From Rickettsia helvetica (lineage in GTDB: Bacteria > Pseudomonadota > Alphaproteobacteria > Rickettsiales > Rickettsiaceae), in assembly GCF_963970025.1 (NCBI RefSeq), contig NZ_OZ018776.1:682001-746000 (forward strand): 64,000 nt of DNA, given 5' to 3'. This document shows positions 1 through 8,999 of the stretch, in pieces; within the stretch, counting starts at the first letter, position 1; every line of letters begins with the position of its first letter. A program made the translations under genes and the position numbers. A model generated the notes under the pieces. That model made no database searches and was not told where the DNA came from. It saw only the letters and a list, made by a program, of their open reading frames with translations.

Positions 1-1330
1 TTTTATCAAACAAAGAAGTTTTTAAAGCTAACATGAACCTTGATAATTCACCGCTGGAAGCGATTTTATTAATTGCTTCCGCTGCCGTTCCCGGGTTAGT
101 AGAAGCTTTAAACACAATATCGTCATTGCTGCCGGCGGTCGGTTCTTTTTTAGCAGTTATCTCAATCCCAAAAATTGCTTTCGCCATTTTAAGCTGTTTT
201 AGCTCCTGATGCAACGATTCTTCTAAGTGTTTTGCAGCAATAAGACGCTTTGCGGATAAATAGCTCGCTAGTTCATAATATTTTTTCTGTAATAGTACTT
301 CTTGAGCTTTTAACTCATTGCTATTTGCTATTTTGTTTTTTAATATACCGCGCTGCTCTAAAGATTTATCTAAAAATACACCTAATTCATCAGCGGGAAC
401 ATTATATCTACGGCTAATAGCTTTTATTAAAAATAATCTTTCTTCTGTTTCTTCAAGATTATATTCCTCATAATTAAAACTATCTAACAGATTTGATAAT
501 TCTTGGCGTGCTTCTTCTAGATTATTATAGGCCTCCTCTAAACTTGTAACGATAGCTTCAAAACGCTCATTGTCGCCTTGCCTTGCTAATAATTTCTCTG
601 CTCTATTAATCGATGTATTTATTTCGGGGTTATTAATTTGTTCTAGAATATCTTTTATTAGCTGTAAATCCTTATCTTTATTTTGCAAATCTTTTCTGAT
701 ATTTGCTAATTTTTCTTCTTCACCTATTTGAATGTTCAGCTTAGTTAATTCTTCCGTTGTAAAGCTCAAATAATCAATTTCCTGCTCTATAGAATTGTGT
801 TTAAGTGTTATTTCGGCAATTTCTTTTCTAGTATCTTGCCAAGTCTGATAACATTTAGAAAGTTCGGCTCGAAAGTCCAAAAGATTTCCGTAACTGTCTA
901 AAATATCACGCTGCGTATTTGCTTCTAGAAGAGAAATATTATTATTTTGTCCATGAAGCTCAAATAAATAAGTAGCTAATTGCTGCATAAGAGCTTTAGT
1001 AACCACTTGATTATTAATGAAAAATTTTTTTCGTCCTTCGGCTTTTTGCAGACACTTTACAAGCAATAACTCTTCAGGCTCAATAAAATTTTGGATCAGA
1101 AAATTTTTTATTTCTTCATTTAAAGAGAATATTATATTAACAACAGCGTAATCTTTTCCACGCTTTATTATATTATTTGAAGTTTTATAACCTAGGCAAA
1201 ACAAAATCGCATCAAGTAAAATAGATTTACCGGCTCCTGTTTCACCAGTAATAACGCATAAACCTTTATTAAACTCAATTTCCAGCTCATCTATCAGAAT
1301 GAAGTTTTTAACTGAGAAACTGCAGAACAT
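1..1330 (-). CDS. recN: DNA repair protein RecN (3' end beyond window)
   Basis: RecN is an SMC-like ATPase used in recombinational repair of double-strand breaks. The gene starts at 1330 and runs off the window at base 1, so about 443 of roughly 550 codons are visible. The N-terminus holds a clear Walker A, GETGAGKS, at about residues 28-35. A long, charged, coiled-coil-like middle follows. The visible end has the SSGELSRFMLAL stretch, typical of the ABC signature region of SMC/RecN proteins. It lies 13 bases downstream of bamD on the same strand, so the two are probably co-transcribed. The reading frame is open throughout. Confidence 0.95.
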   Translation of the reverse strand, partial: MFCSFSVKNFILIDELEIEFNKGLCVITGETGAGKSILLDAILFCLGYKTSNNIIKRGKDYAVVNIIFSLNEEIKNFLIQNFIEPEELLLVKCLQKAEGRKKFFINNQVVTKALMQQLATYLFELHGQNNNISLLEANTQRDILDSYGNLLDFRAELSKCYQTWQDTRKEIAEITLKHNSIEQEIDYLSFTTEELTKLNIQIGEEEKLANIRKDLQNKDKDLQLIKDILEQINNPEINTSINRAEKLLARQGDNERFEAIVTSLEEAYNNLEEARQELSNLLDSFNYEEYNLEETEERLFLIKAISRRYNVPADELGVFLDKSLEQRGILKNKIANSNELKAQEVLLQKKYYELASYLSAKRLIAAKHLEESLHQELKQLKMAKAIFGIEITAKKEPTAGSNDDIVFKASTNPGTAAEAINKIASSGELSRFMLALKTSLFDK

Positions 1331-1343
1331 ATGCTGCTTAATT

Positions 1344-2093
1344 TTAGTGGTTCTGAACTAGCCTATACGCATAACTATACCATTGACTATCAGGATAGTT
1401 ATAACCTAGTACCGAGGCATATTTTTTTGCTTCATCCGGCAGCCCAAGCATCATATAGCTTTCGGCTAAACGGTAAAGAGCTTCTACCGAGTGAGAAGTA
1501 GTTTGATAATTATCAATTACTTCTTCAAATCTGTTAATTGCTGCCATTGGGTTCTTTTTCTTTAAGTAAAACCGACCTACTATCATCTCTTTACCTGCTA
1601 AATGATCGTTTACTAGGTCGATTTTTAAAGATGAATCAATAGCATATTTAGTATTTGGGAATTTTGCTATTACGTCTTCAAAACTATCTTTAGCTAGGAA
1701 AGTTCTAGATTGATCATGATTTACGTCTGAAATTAACATATAATATGATAATGCTTTAAGGTAATATGCATAAGCAATGTCAACATTTGCAGGGTGCAAA
1801 TTAATGAACATATCAAGCACATCAACCGCTTCTTCATATTGAGCGGCGAGGAATAAAGAATAAGCCTGCATCAATTCGGCTTGCGGCGTCATTTCATTAC
1901 CTGGATGTTGGTAAAATACTCTTCCGAATTCTTCCGCAGCTTTCTTATATTTTTTCTTTTCCAATAAGGTAATACCTTCATTATAAAGGGTAGGGATAGG
2001 AACTACTATGTCATCACTGTTTTTTTTGCTTTTGCATCCGCTGAAAACTAACCCTATAACTAAAAGGGGACTCAATAATTTTGCTAATTTCAT
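1344..2093 (-). CDS. bamD: Outer membrane assembly lipoprotein BamD (ComL)
   Basis: BamD is the essential lipoprotein partner of BamA in the complex that inserts beta-barrel proteins into the outer membrane. The 249-residue product begins with a lipoprotein signal ending in the lipobox VFSGC, giving a lipidated Cys at about residue 20. The rest is made of TPR-like helical repeats, for example the stretch around EKKKYKKAAEEF and the later YRLAESYMMLG, as in known BamD proteins. Length fits the family. It sits just upstream of recN in the same direction. An intact BamD is expected in a cell that depends on autotransporters and other barrels. Confidence 0.95.
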   Translation of the reverse strand: MKLAKLLSPLLVIGLVFSGCKSKKNSDDIVVPIPTLYNEGITLLEKKKYKKAAEEFGRVFYQHPGNEMTPQAELMQAYSLFLAAQYEEAVDVLDMFINLHPANVDIAYAYYLKALSYYMLISDVNHDQSRTFLAKDSFEDVIAKFPNTKYAIDSSLKIDLVNDHLAGKEMIVGRFYLKKKNPMAAINRFEEVIDNYQTTSHSVEALYRLAESYMMLGLPDEAKKYASVLGYNYPDSQWYSYAYRLVQNH

Positions 2094-2182
2094 AAGAACT
2101 TAAGTTCAGTTAATACCTAAATATACATATAAGCTTACAGAATTTCAAGGATTCAATTTAAAATCTCATAAACTTATAAATT

Positions 2183-2318
2183 AGACCTATTCAGAAATGA
2201 GGATTTAGGTAGGAATCCCTCCGAAGACACTTAACTTCGAACCACAGCGTACACGTAAGTAACGTGAGGATTCAAGTACCGGATCGACGTATAAATTACC
2301 CCTAGAAGGAATAGGTCT
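2183..2318. repeat. RPE1-type palindromic element, intergenic copy
   Basis: The element is bounded by the inverted arms AGACCTATT (2183-2191) and AATAGGTCT (2310-2318). Its core shares the string CAGCGTACAC, CGTGAGGATT and CCGGATCGACGTA with the copies at 46486, 47941 and (other strand) 29491. It lies just past the end of the damaged chaB gene. The family is the Rickettsia palindromic element RPE1. Confidence 0.85.
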
Positions 2319-2329
2319 ATTTTTTGGAC

Positions 2330-2580
2330 TTATTTCTCTACCCAGTGTTCTTTATCATTTTTATGGTATTTTGTTCTACGGCTGACCATGCTACTGTATG
2401 TGCAACTGTCTCTCTAGAGTTATTTCCACGTCTTTTATCGGCATCCTTATATTGTTCAAATGCATGATTAAAAGCTTTGCGATAAATATCCTTAGCATGG
2501 CTCGGAAGATGATTTTTGACTGAATCAAGTAAGTCGTTATTATTTTTCTGGATTGCCACGCTCCTTTTAGTCGCTCGCAA
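2330..2580 (-). pseudogene. chaB: ChaB-family protein, frameshifted, with repeat-derived N-terminus
   Basis: The core (SVKNHLPSHAKDIYRKAF, then ETVAHTVAW) matches the short ChaB family, annotated as cation transport regulators although the real role is unclear. The frame as it stands stops at 2338. If one A is added to the AAAA run near 2366, the frame continues through a KNDKEHWVEK-type tail to a stop at 2330, which matches the charged end of E. coli ChaB. The first 12 codons read through a dispersed palindromic repeat and the only upstream start is TTG at 2580, so the native N-terminus seems to have been replaced. It could still be made as a slightly altered protein, but is more likely decaying. 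Confidence 0.75.
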
Positions 2581-2595
2581 TGACGAGGCTTATAT

Positions 2596-3723
2596 TCATG
2601 ACCATAAGCTTTTCATTTTATTAAAAAAGCTGCCGTCATTTTCTTTTTCATTTATGGACTCTTTTTTGAATTCTTCTAGTAATTCACGTTGTCTTTTAGA
2701 TAAATTTTTAGGTACTTCAACATGAATATGTGTAAGCATATCACCCCTAATAGTTGATCTCATTTTAGACATACCTTTGCTGCGTAGCCTTAATTGATCA
2801 CCGTTTTGTGTGCCTGCAGGAATTGTTAAGTTTATTTTTCCACCTTCAATTACTGGTACTTCCATCTCTCCTCCAAGAGCGGCATTCACAAAACTAATAG
2901 GTAGTTTACAATGTAGATTTGCTCCGTCTACTTTATAAATATCATGTGGTTTTATTGCTATATCAACGTACAAATCACCGCTATTACCGCCTCTAATGCC
3001 TGCTTCCCCTTCTCCGATATGTCTTATTCTAGTACCGTTTTCAACACCAGCAGGAATATTTACTGATAAATTTCGTTGCTTACGGTAACGTCCCATGCCA
3101 TGACATTTTTTACAAGGATTTTTTATAATTTGTCCGTTACCTTGGCATTTATGACAAGCTTGCTCAATCGTAAAGAATCCTTGCTGAATTCTAGTTGCTC
3201 CAACACCGCCGCAAGCATCGCAAGTAGTTATGGTTTCACCTTTTTCAGAACCGCTACCGTGACAAGTATCGCATTTTACTTCGCTAGAAAAGCTAATATT
3301 TTTTTCTATACCGTGAAATGCTTCCTCTAGGTTAATTGTCAGATCATATTTTAAATCCGAGCCTCTAACTTTAGCTGAAGTTGGGCGTGATGATCTTCTG
3401 CTGCCTCCCATAAAGTCGCTAAAGAAGTCGCTGAATATATCATTGATATCGGGGTGAAAACCGCCATGATTTCCTTCTCCCCCTCGTGATTGTTGATTTT
3501 GAAAAGCATCGTGTCCAAAACGGTCATAAGCAGCTCTTTTTTGTTCGTCTTTTAAAACATCATAAGCAGCATTGATTTCTTTAAATTTCTTCTCGGCATT
3601 CGTATCTCCGGCCGCCGCATTATCGGGATGATATTGTTTAGCTAGCTTATGGTAAGCTTTTTTAAGATCAGCTTGACTAGCTGTTTTACTAATACCTAGT
3701 ATTTGGTAATAATCTTGTGACAT
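2596..3723 (-). CDS. dnaJ: Chaperone protein DnaJ
   Basis: DnaJ is the Hsp40 co-chaperone that delivers unfolded proteins to DnaK and stimulates its ATPase. The 375-residue product has the full layout: J domain with the HPD motif at about residues 33-35, a Gly/Phe-rich linker (about 75-120), four CxxCxGxG zinc-binding repeats (CDTCHGSG, CDACGGVG, CHKCQGNG, CKKCHGMG, about 150-215), then the C-terminal substrate domains. Length is normal. It follows dnaK on the same strand, with a 115-base gap that holds a palindromic repeat. Confidence 0.98.
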   Translation of the reverse strand: MSQDYYQILGISKTASQADLKKAYHKLAKQYHPDNAAAGDTNAEKKFKEINAAYDVLKDEQKRAAYDRFGHDAFQNQQSRGGEGNHGGFHPDINDIFSDFFSDFMGGSRRSSRPTSAKVRGSDLKYDLTINLEEAFHGIEKNISFSSEVKCDTCHGSGSEKGETITTCDACGGVGATRIQQGFFTIEQACHKCQGNGQIIKNPCKKCHGMGRYRKQRNLSVNIPAGVENGTRIRHIGEGEAGIRGGNSGDLYVDIAIKPHDIYKVDGANLHCKLPISFVNAALGGEMEVPVIEGGKINLTIPAGTQNGDQLRLRSKGMSKMRSTIRGDMLTHIHVEVPKNLSKRQRELLEEFKKESINEKENDGSFFNKMKSLWS

Positions 3724-3745
3724 AATTTAATTTATAAACACGGTT

Positions 3746-3826
3746 GTCATCCCGCGACTTGATCGCGGGATCTTAGGAATCCATTTATATATTTTACTGG
3801 ATCCCGCGACTTGATCGCGGGATGAC
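3746..3826. repeat. Palindromic repeat between dnaK and dnaJ
   Basis: The arms GTCATCCCGCGACTTGATCG and a near-perfect complement ending GATGAC flank a short AT-rich loop, and each half is itself a small hairpin (CCCGCGACTTGATCGCGGG). The same family, ending in GTCATCCC/GGGATGAC, recurs at 17911, 25000, 61622 and 62495. The strong stem could reduce read-through from dnaK into dnaJ. Confidence 0.85.
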
Positions 3827-3838
3827 AAATTCAGTATG

Positions 3839-5722
3839 TTACTTCTTCTCTACATCTTGAAAATCAGCATCTACTATTTTTTCATCATTAGCGGCACTTT
3901 CTTCAGAAGGCTGATTCTCGTTTTGTGTTTTATACATTGCTTCGCCGATTTTCATGCTAGCTGCAGTTAAGCTTTCGGTCTTTTCTTTAATCAAAGCAGC
4001 ATCTTCCGACTCAAGAACGGCTTTTAAAGCGGCCAGTGCTTCTTCAACAGTTCCTTTATCTTCTGATGATAATTTATCACCACACTCTGTAAGAGTCTTT
4101 TCAGTAGAATAAACTAAACTATCGGCAGCATTTTTCGCTTCAATAAGCTCTTTACGCTTTTTGTCTTCATCAGCATTCTGCTCGGCGTCTTTAACCATTT
4201 GTTCGATTTCGGCATCGCTAAGACCGCCGGAAGCTTGAATAGTTACTTTCTGTTCCTTACCGCTTGCTTTATCTTTAGCCGAAACATGCACTATTCCATT
4301 AACGTCAATATCAAATGTTACCTCTATTTGTGGAACTCCTCTCGGTGAAGGAGGTATGCCTTCAAGATTAAACTGACCGAGTAATTTATTATCCTTGGCC
4401 ATTTCACGTTCACCTTGGAACACTCTAATAGTTACGGCATGCTGATTATCATCGGCAGTGGAAAATACTTGGCTTTTCTTAGTAGGGATAGTAGTATTAC
4501 GATCGATTAATCTTGTAAATACGCCGCCAAGAGTTTCAATACCAAGAGATAGAGGCGTAACGTCTAATAATAATATATCCGTTACTTCTTTATTAAGTAC
4601 TCCGCCTTGGATAGCAGCACCAAGAGCTACAACCTCATCAGGGTTTACGCCTTTATGCGGCTCACGTCCGAAGAATTTTTTTACGGCTTCTTGTACTTTC
4701 GGCATTCTAGTCATACCGCCGACTAACACTATTTCTTGAATATCTGAAGCTTTTAAGCCTGCATCTTTTAATGCTTTTCGGCAAGGCTCAATGGTTTTTT
4801 CAATTAAATCGTCTACTAATTTTTCGAGTTCCGCTCTAGTAAATTTGATATTTAAATGTTTTGGACCGCTACTATCAGCCGTAATATAAGGTAAATTAAT
4901 ATCGGTAGTTACTGCAGAAGATAGCTCTTTCTTAGCTTTTTCCGCCGCTTCTTTCAAACGCTGAAGTGCTAAAGGATCGTTACGTAGATCTATACCGCTT
5001 TCTTTTTTGAATACATCTATTAAATGGTTTAATATTCTTGTATCGAAATCTTCACCGCCAAGGAATGTATCACCGTTCGTTGATTTTACCTCAAAAACAC
5101 CGTCACCGATTTCAAGAATTGAAATATCGAACGTTCCGCCGCCAAGATCATATACTGCAATAGTTTTACTTGCCGATTTATCAAAACCGTAAGCAAGAGC
5201 TGCAGCAGTCGGCTCGTTAATTATTCTAAGGACCTCAAGACCTGCTATTTTACCGGCATCTTTCGTTGCTTGACGCTGTGCATCATTAAAATAAGCAGGT
5301 ACGGTTATTACTGCTTGTGTTACTTTCTCCCCTAAATAATTCTCGGCAGTTTCTTTCATTTTTTGTAAAATGAAAGCACTAATTTGACTTGGTGAATATT
5401 TATTGTTATCCGCTTTGACCCATGCATCCCCGTTATCGGCTTTAACTATATTATACGGCACGATATCCTGATCTTTTGCAACCATAGGATCGGTAAAATT
5501 TCTACCGATTAATCGCTTTACCGCATATATAGTATTGCGAGGGTTAGTTACTGCTTGTCTTTTAGCAGATTGTCCGACTAATTTTTCGCCGTTTGCAAAA
5601 GCTATTATTGACGGCGTAGTTCTCTCACCTTCTGAATTTTCTATTACTTTTGGCTCTTTCCCTTCCATTACTGCAACACAAGAGTTGGTAGTTCCAAGGT
5701 CGATACCTATTACTTTTCCCAT
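3839..5722 (-). CDS. dnaK: Molecular chaperone DnaK (Hsp70)
   Basis: DnaK is the Hsp70 chaperone for folding and heat-shock protection. The 627-residue protein shows the phosphate-binding loop GIDLGTTNSCVAV at the start, the second ATPase motif DLGGGTFD, the conserved EPTAAALAYG stretch, and the substrate-binding domain followed by an acidic C-terminal tail. Length is typical. It is the first gene of dnaK-dnaJ and is preceded by a heat-shock-like promoter shared with the divergent protease gene. No grpE is seen nearby. A second Hsp70, hscA, is present at 28-30 kb for Fe-S assembly. Confidence 0.99.
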   Translation of the reverse strand: MGKVIGIDLGTTNSCVAVMEGKEPKVIENSEGERTTPSIIAFANGEKLVGQSAKRQAVTNPRNTIYAVKRLIGRNFTDPMVAKDQDIVPYNIVKADNGDAWVKADNNKYSPSQISAFILQKMKETAENYLGEKVTQAVITVPAYFNDAQRQATKDAGKIAGLEVLRIINEPTAAALAYGFDKSASKTIAVYDLGGGTFDISILEIGDGVFEVKSTNGDTFLGGEDFDTRILNHLIDVFKKESGIDLRNDPLALQRLKEAAEKAKKELSSAVTTDINLPYITADSSGPKHLNIKFTRAELEKLVDDLIEKTIEPCRKALKDAGLKASDIQEIVLVGGMTRMPKVQEAVKKFFGREPHKGVNPDEVVALGAAIQGGVLNKEVTDILLLDVTPLSLGIETLGGVFTRLIDRNTTIPTKKSQVFSTADDNQHAVTIRVFQGEREMAKDNKLLGQFNLEGIPPSPRGVPQIEVTFDIDVNGIVHVSAKDKASGKEQKVTIQASGGLSDAEIEQMVKDAEQNADEDKKRKELIEAKNAADSLVYSTEKTLTECGDKLSSEDKGTVEEALAALKAVLESEDAALIKEKTESLTAASMKIGEAMYKTQNENQPSEESAANDEKIVDADFQDVEKK

Positions 5723-5770
5723 AAGAATCCTCGTTTTCTTTTTTTTATTTTATTATGACTTTTTATTTGA

Positions 5771-5798
5771 TATAATGCGGCTTAAGTGATTTTACAAG
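5771..5798. promoter_or_regulatory. Divergent promoter for dnaK (minus) and the HtrA-like gene (plus)
   Basis: On the minus strand, CTTGTAAA (5798-5791) and CCGCATTATA (5780-5771), 10 bases apart, resemble a heat-shock sigma-32 promoter about 45 bases before the dnaK start. On the plus strand the same TATAAT (5771-5776) is a perfect -10 box for the protease gene at 5807. The minus-strand -35 overlaps the plus-strand ribosome binding site AGAGGTG. Assignment is by pattern only. Confidence 0.55.
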
Positions 5799-5806
5799 AG
5801 GTGAAA

Positions 5807-7279
5807 ATGAAAAAACTACCGATGTTGCTAAAACTTTTATTTATTATTAATTTAATTTTCCTAAATAATATAGTTTTAGCATCTAGTGAAACAAGCACTG
5901 TTATATTTGAAAAAGCGAAGAAAGCAATTGTAACGATCGATACTAGAATTGCCGTATCGGCGTACGATGATACAAGTAGTTGGACTGGAACGGGATTTAT
6001 TAACGATAAGAACAACGGTTATATAATTACTAATACTCATGTTGTCGGCGGTGCGTCTATCGGAACTTATTTTGTTACTTTTTATAATGGTGAGCAGGCA
6101 GAAGCAAAGCTTATCTATTACGATATTTGGCAAGATTATGCCGTTCTAAAAGTAGAAAGTAAAGACATACCGGTATCGACAACACAAATAGCTTTCTCAA
6201 ACGAGCTTCCAAAATTAAATCAAAAAGTTTTTGTAGTCGGTAACACGGAAGCAAAAGGCTTTTCTTTCCATACCGGTTATTTGTCCGATCTTTATAATAT
6301 TGAAGGTTTAATGCCGCAATGTACTTATGTTATTAACCTAAATAGTACCGGCGGTGCTAGCGGTTCACCGGTATTAAATGATAAGATTGAGGCTATAGGA
6401 GTATTATATGGTGGTGGTAAAACTCATTCTCTAGCACTGCACGGTGATTATGTAGCTCGCACTTTAGACAGTTTAAAGAATAATAAACAACCAAGCAGAA
6501 AACATATAGGAATAATAAGCGAGTTATATTCTTTAAATAAAGCAGTTAGACATCATAATTTCCCTAAAGAAGAAATGGATAAATATATAAAGAATTTTTC
6601 TGATAATAGAAATAGAGTGATAAGCGTTAAGGCAGTTCTAGCCGGATCGCCTGCTGAAAAATCTTTAAAAGCCGGTGATATTGTTTGGGCGGTGAATGAT
6701 AAGGAACTCGGCGGCAATCTAGCATTATTTGATAAAGAAATGGATAATTTTAAAGGAATAGCTATTAAACTTACTATATTTCGTGATGGAAAAAAGCTAG
6801 AACAAGCAGTAGATTTATATGATGTGAACAATAATAAAATCGCTAAAATGGTAAATTTCGGCGGTGCAGTATTTTTTGAAGCCGATGATTATTTTAGTAA
6901 TAAATCAGGAATTCCGCTTAAAGCTTTAAGTATAGCCTCCGTTCAATCCGGTAGTAGCTTTAGCTCTATACCGACATTCTTTACCAAAGATTATAAAAAT
7001 GTTTATAGATTACAAATTTTTGAGATGAAAGATTTAGGATTAAGTAATCTTGACGATTTAGTGAAATTCTTACCTGCTATTACTAAAGAGAAATTTATAA
7101 CGGTTAGATTTAGAAATTATCAACCTTATTATGCTAATTTCGGTTATAATGAACTTATCTCGTCACATGATGATATGATTGCCGATGTAACTCTAGATTC
7201 TATAGATACTAAGCCTTATATATTAAAGTATAATACTATTTCTCACGATTGGGATATGGAAAATATAAAACTTCAGTAA
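5807..7279 (+). CDS. HtrA/DegP-like periplasmic serine protease with PDZ domain
   Basis: A 490-residue trypsin-like protease of the HtrA type, expected to degrade or refold damaged periplasmic proteins. A signal peptide covers residues 1-25. The catalytic triad is visible: His78 in NTHVV, Asp110 in WQDYAVL, and Ser185 in GGASGSP. A PDZ-like region follows at about 270-300 (AGSPAEKSLKAGD). The rest of the C-terminus is less familiar. I chose ATG 5807 because AGAGGTG lies just before it and the signal peptide starts there; a GTG at 5786 is also possible. The shared promoter with dnaK fits joint stress control. Family is sure, the exact orthologue is not. Confidence 0.85.
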   Translation: MKKLPMLLKLLFIINLIFLNNIVLASSETSTVIFEKAKKAIVTIDTRIAVSAYDDTSSWTGTGFINDKNNGYIITNTHVVGGASIGTYFVTFYNGEQAEAKLIYYDIWQDYAVLKVESKDIPVSTTQIAFSNELPKLNQKVFVVGNTEAKGFSFHTGYLSDLYNIEGLMPQCTYVINLNSTGGASGSPVLNDKIEAIGVLYGGGKTHSLALHGDYVARTLDSLKNNKQPSRKHIGIISELYSLNKAVRHHNFPKEEMDKYIKNFSDNRNRVISVKAVLAGSPAEKSLKAGDIVWAVNDKELGGNLALFDKEMDNFKGIAIKLTIFRDGKKLEQAVDLYDVNNNKIAKMVNFGGAVFFEADDYFSNKSGIPLKALSIASVQSGSSFSSIPTFFTKDYKNVYRLQIFEMKDLGLSNLDDLVKFLPAITKEKFITVRFRNYQPYYANFGYNELISSHDDMIADVTLDSIDTKPYILKYNTISHDWDMENIKLQ

Positions 7280-7673
7280 CTAATCCATTGTGATAAATTA
7301 ACAATTCTTAATCAATTAAGTAAGGTATAATTCAACTTGATTTGTTGCGTTATTATTCTTAAATTTATAATCTTAATTTTAGGAGAATTGCAAATTAGCT
7401 CATGTCGTTCGCCAACTATATATTCCTGCATGGATACTGAAGGTTGTCATTGCGAGCGGGCATTATTGCGTGGATCCAGGCTAAAAAATCTTAATCTAAA
7501 AGATTTTTTGAAAAGCTCGATTTATCTCGCTTTACCTTGGATCCCCGCCTATGCGGGAATGACATCGAGCCTTAAACTGACGTCTAGGCACCTCTACGAG
7601 AATGATATCAGAGTCATACAAGCCCATGATATTGTAAAGGTTTTAGTGGCAACTAATAAATTTAGGAGAATTA
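7280..7673. repeat. Intergenic region with nested palindromic repeats
   Basis: This gap has no convincing gene. From about 7446 to 7565 it holds a composite repeat with GTCATTGCGAGCG on the left, TGGATCC arms, and CGGGAATGACA on the right, related to the dispersed families elsewhere in the window. Inside it, AAAAAATCTTAATCTAAAAGATTTTTT forms a small hairpin. A 127-residue open frame across the repeat looks spurious. Confidence 0.6.
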
Positions 7674-8324
7674 ATGAGAAAGCAAAAAATGTCTACTTTA
7701 CCTACATCAGATTTAGATAAATATAAAACTCCAGGTCCAAATTCGCTCGATTCAGATATAGCAATGAAATCCGCATCAGTCAAGAGTGATATAGAAGAGT
7801 TAGAACAATTATTTAAAGATACAATAAAAGACGGTATAGCAATTTTTAATAGTGCATTAAAGGTATCTATTGAAAATAATCCCAATGCTTTATTACACGA
7901 AGCAGCTGAGCATGGTAAAAAAGAGTTAGTAGTAGAGACCTTAAAAGTAAATCGAGACTCTATAGATTCTACAACTCTTCAGGGTGTATCGGTATTACAT
8001 TCAGCAATTGCAGGGGTTAGTAATAAAGAAATTATTGAAATTCTATTACAGGCAGAGCCTACTTTAGTAACAAAAAAAGATGCTTCAGGTCTTACTCCAT
8101 CACGTTATAATACTAGTAAAGAAATACTAGAAATATTACAAGATTATGAATGAAATGTTATAGATCAAATTCTTATAAAAACGCCAAAATATGTTCCTAT
8201 AACCCCTTCAAAATGTTCTCCTATAGAAGTACGACCTAATTGGGAAAAAGATTTTGAAGAATATCTGGAATGTAAAACAGTAGTTGGGCAAACTAATCCT
8301 AAAATAAATAATGATGAGTTTTAA
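7674..8324 (+). pseudogene. Ankyrin-repeat protein with an in-frame premature stop
   Basis: The ORF starts at ATG 7674 after an AGGAG site and runs 159 codons to TGA 8151-8153. At least two ankyrin-like helices are visible (LLHEAAEHGKKELV, then VLHSAIAGVSNKEIIEILL). The same frame stays open for 56 more codons past the TGA to TAA 8322-8324, with normal coding composition. This suggests a single-base nonsense change in a protein of about 215 residues. Ankyrin proteins often bind host proteins, but no secretion signal or target can be seen here. The shorter product may still be made. Confidence 0.75.
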
Positions 8325-8357
8325 AAAGCTTAAACTAAAACTATTAACTTAAAACGG

Positions 8358-8414
8358 CTCTCTTCCTTGTAAATTTAACATAGAATATTAGATTTGCAAG
8401 GAGGATGTAGAGAG
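8358..8414 (+). terminator. Hairpin after the ankyrin gene
   Basis: CTCTC and CCTTGTAAAT pair with ATTTGCAAGG and GAGAG around a 17-base AT-rich loop, followed by TTCTTT. It may act as the terminator of the ankyrin gene; it could also be another small palindromic repeat. Confidence 0.45.
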
Positions 8415-8476
8415 TTCTTTAATAAAAAACGGTAAGTATGTAAAACTGACTGATAAAGTATTTTAAGCTTAAAAAA

Positions 8477-8839
8477 TTATAATTCAGTAGTAGGAATATA
8501 CTTGATACTTCCATCTTCTCCTATCAATGGGTAATACTCTGTTTGAGGGTTATAATCATCATAACTAATTGATGTTTGTAATGATAGTTTTTGTGCTAAT
8601 ATTGCCAATTTTTCTTCATATAACTCAAAAGATTTTTCTAAATCCTCTTTTGTAATCTTTACAGTTTTAGCTTCATCTGTATTTACCTTGAGTGTTTCAA
8701 TATTTTCTGTTGAGTTATATTTTGTTAAAATTACTTTTTCTTTTTTTAGGAAGCAAAAATATATTTTTATTTTTACCAATGCTGTTTTTATTTCTACCAA
8801 TGCTGTTTTTATTTCTATTGGAACACTTAAAATTAACAT
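8477..8839 (-). CDS. Hypothetical protein, 120 residues
   Basis: I do not recognise this protein. Its start region holds a tandem repeat: the unit EIKTALV occurs twice, from a 21-bp duplication near 8777-8818. The middle is acidic and helical (KEDLEKSFELYEEKLAILAQ), and the tail is rich in Tyr, Pro and Asp. The tandem repeat may mean the real start lies inside, at or after the KEKVIL region. No homologous neighbour or operon partner is evident. It may be a genuine short Rickettsia gene or a fragment. Confidence 0.45.
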   Translation of the reverse strand: MLILSVPIEIKTALVEIKTALVKIKIYFCFLKKEKVILTKYNSTENIETLKVNTDEAKTVKITKEDLEKSFELYEEKLAILAQKLSLQTSISYDDYNPQTEYYPLIGEDGSIKYIPTTEL

Positions 8840-8999
8840 CTAATACCTTAAAATTATTTTGAAGCGGTAATAGTACAAGCCTCACTTATTAATGTCAACA
8901 TTTAACATATAAATATTAATAAATGCTAATTATTATAATTTTCTTTCACAAAATCGAAATAAACTGTTATTAATATAAAAAACTAATCTTAATCTATAT

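Noticed and set aside
7337..7720. A 127-codon open frame on the plus strand
   Set aside because: It runs through a composite palindromic repeat and into the start of the ankyrin gene in another frame; the sequence is low in protein character.
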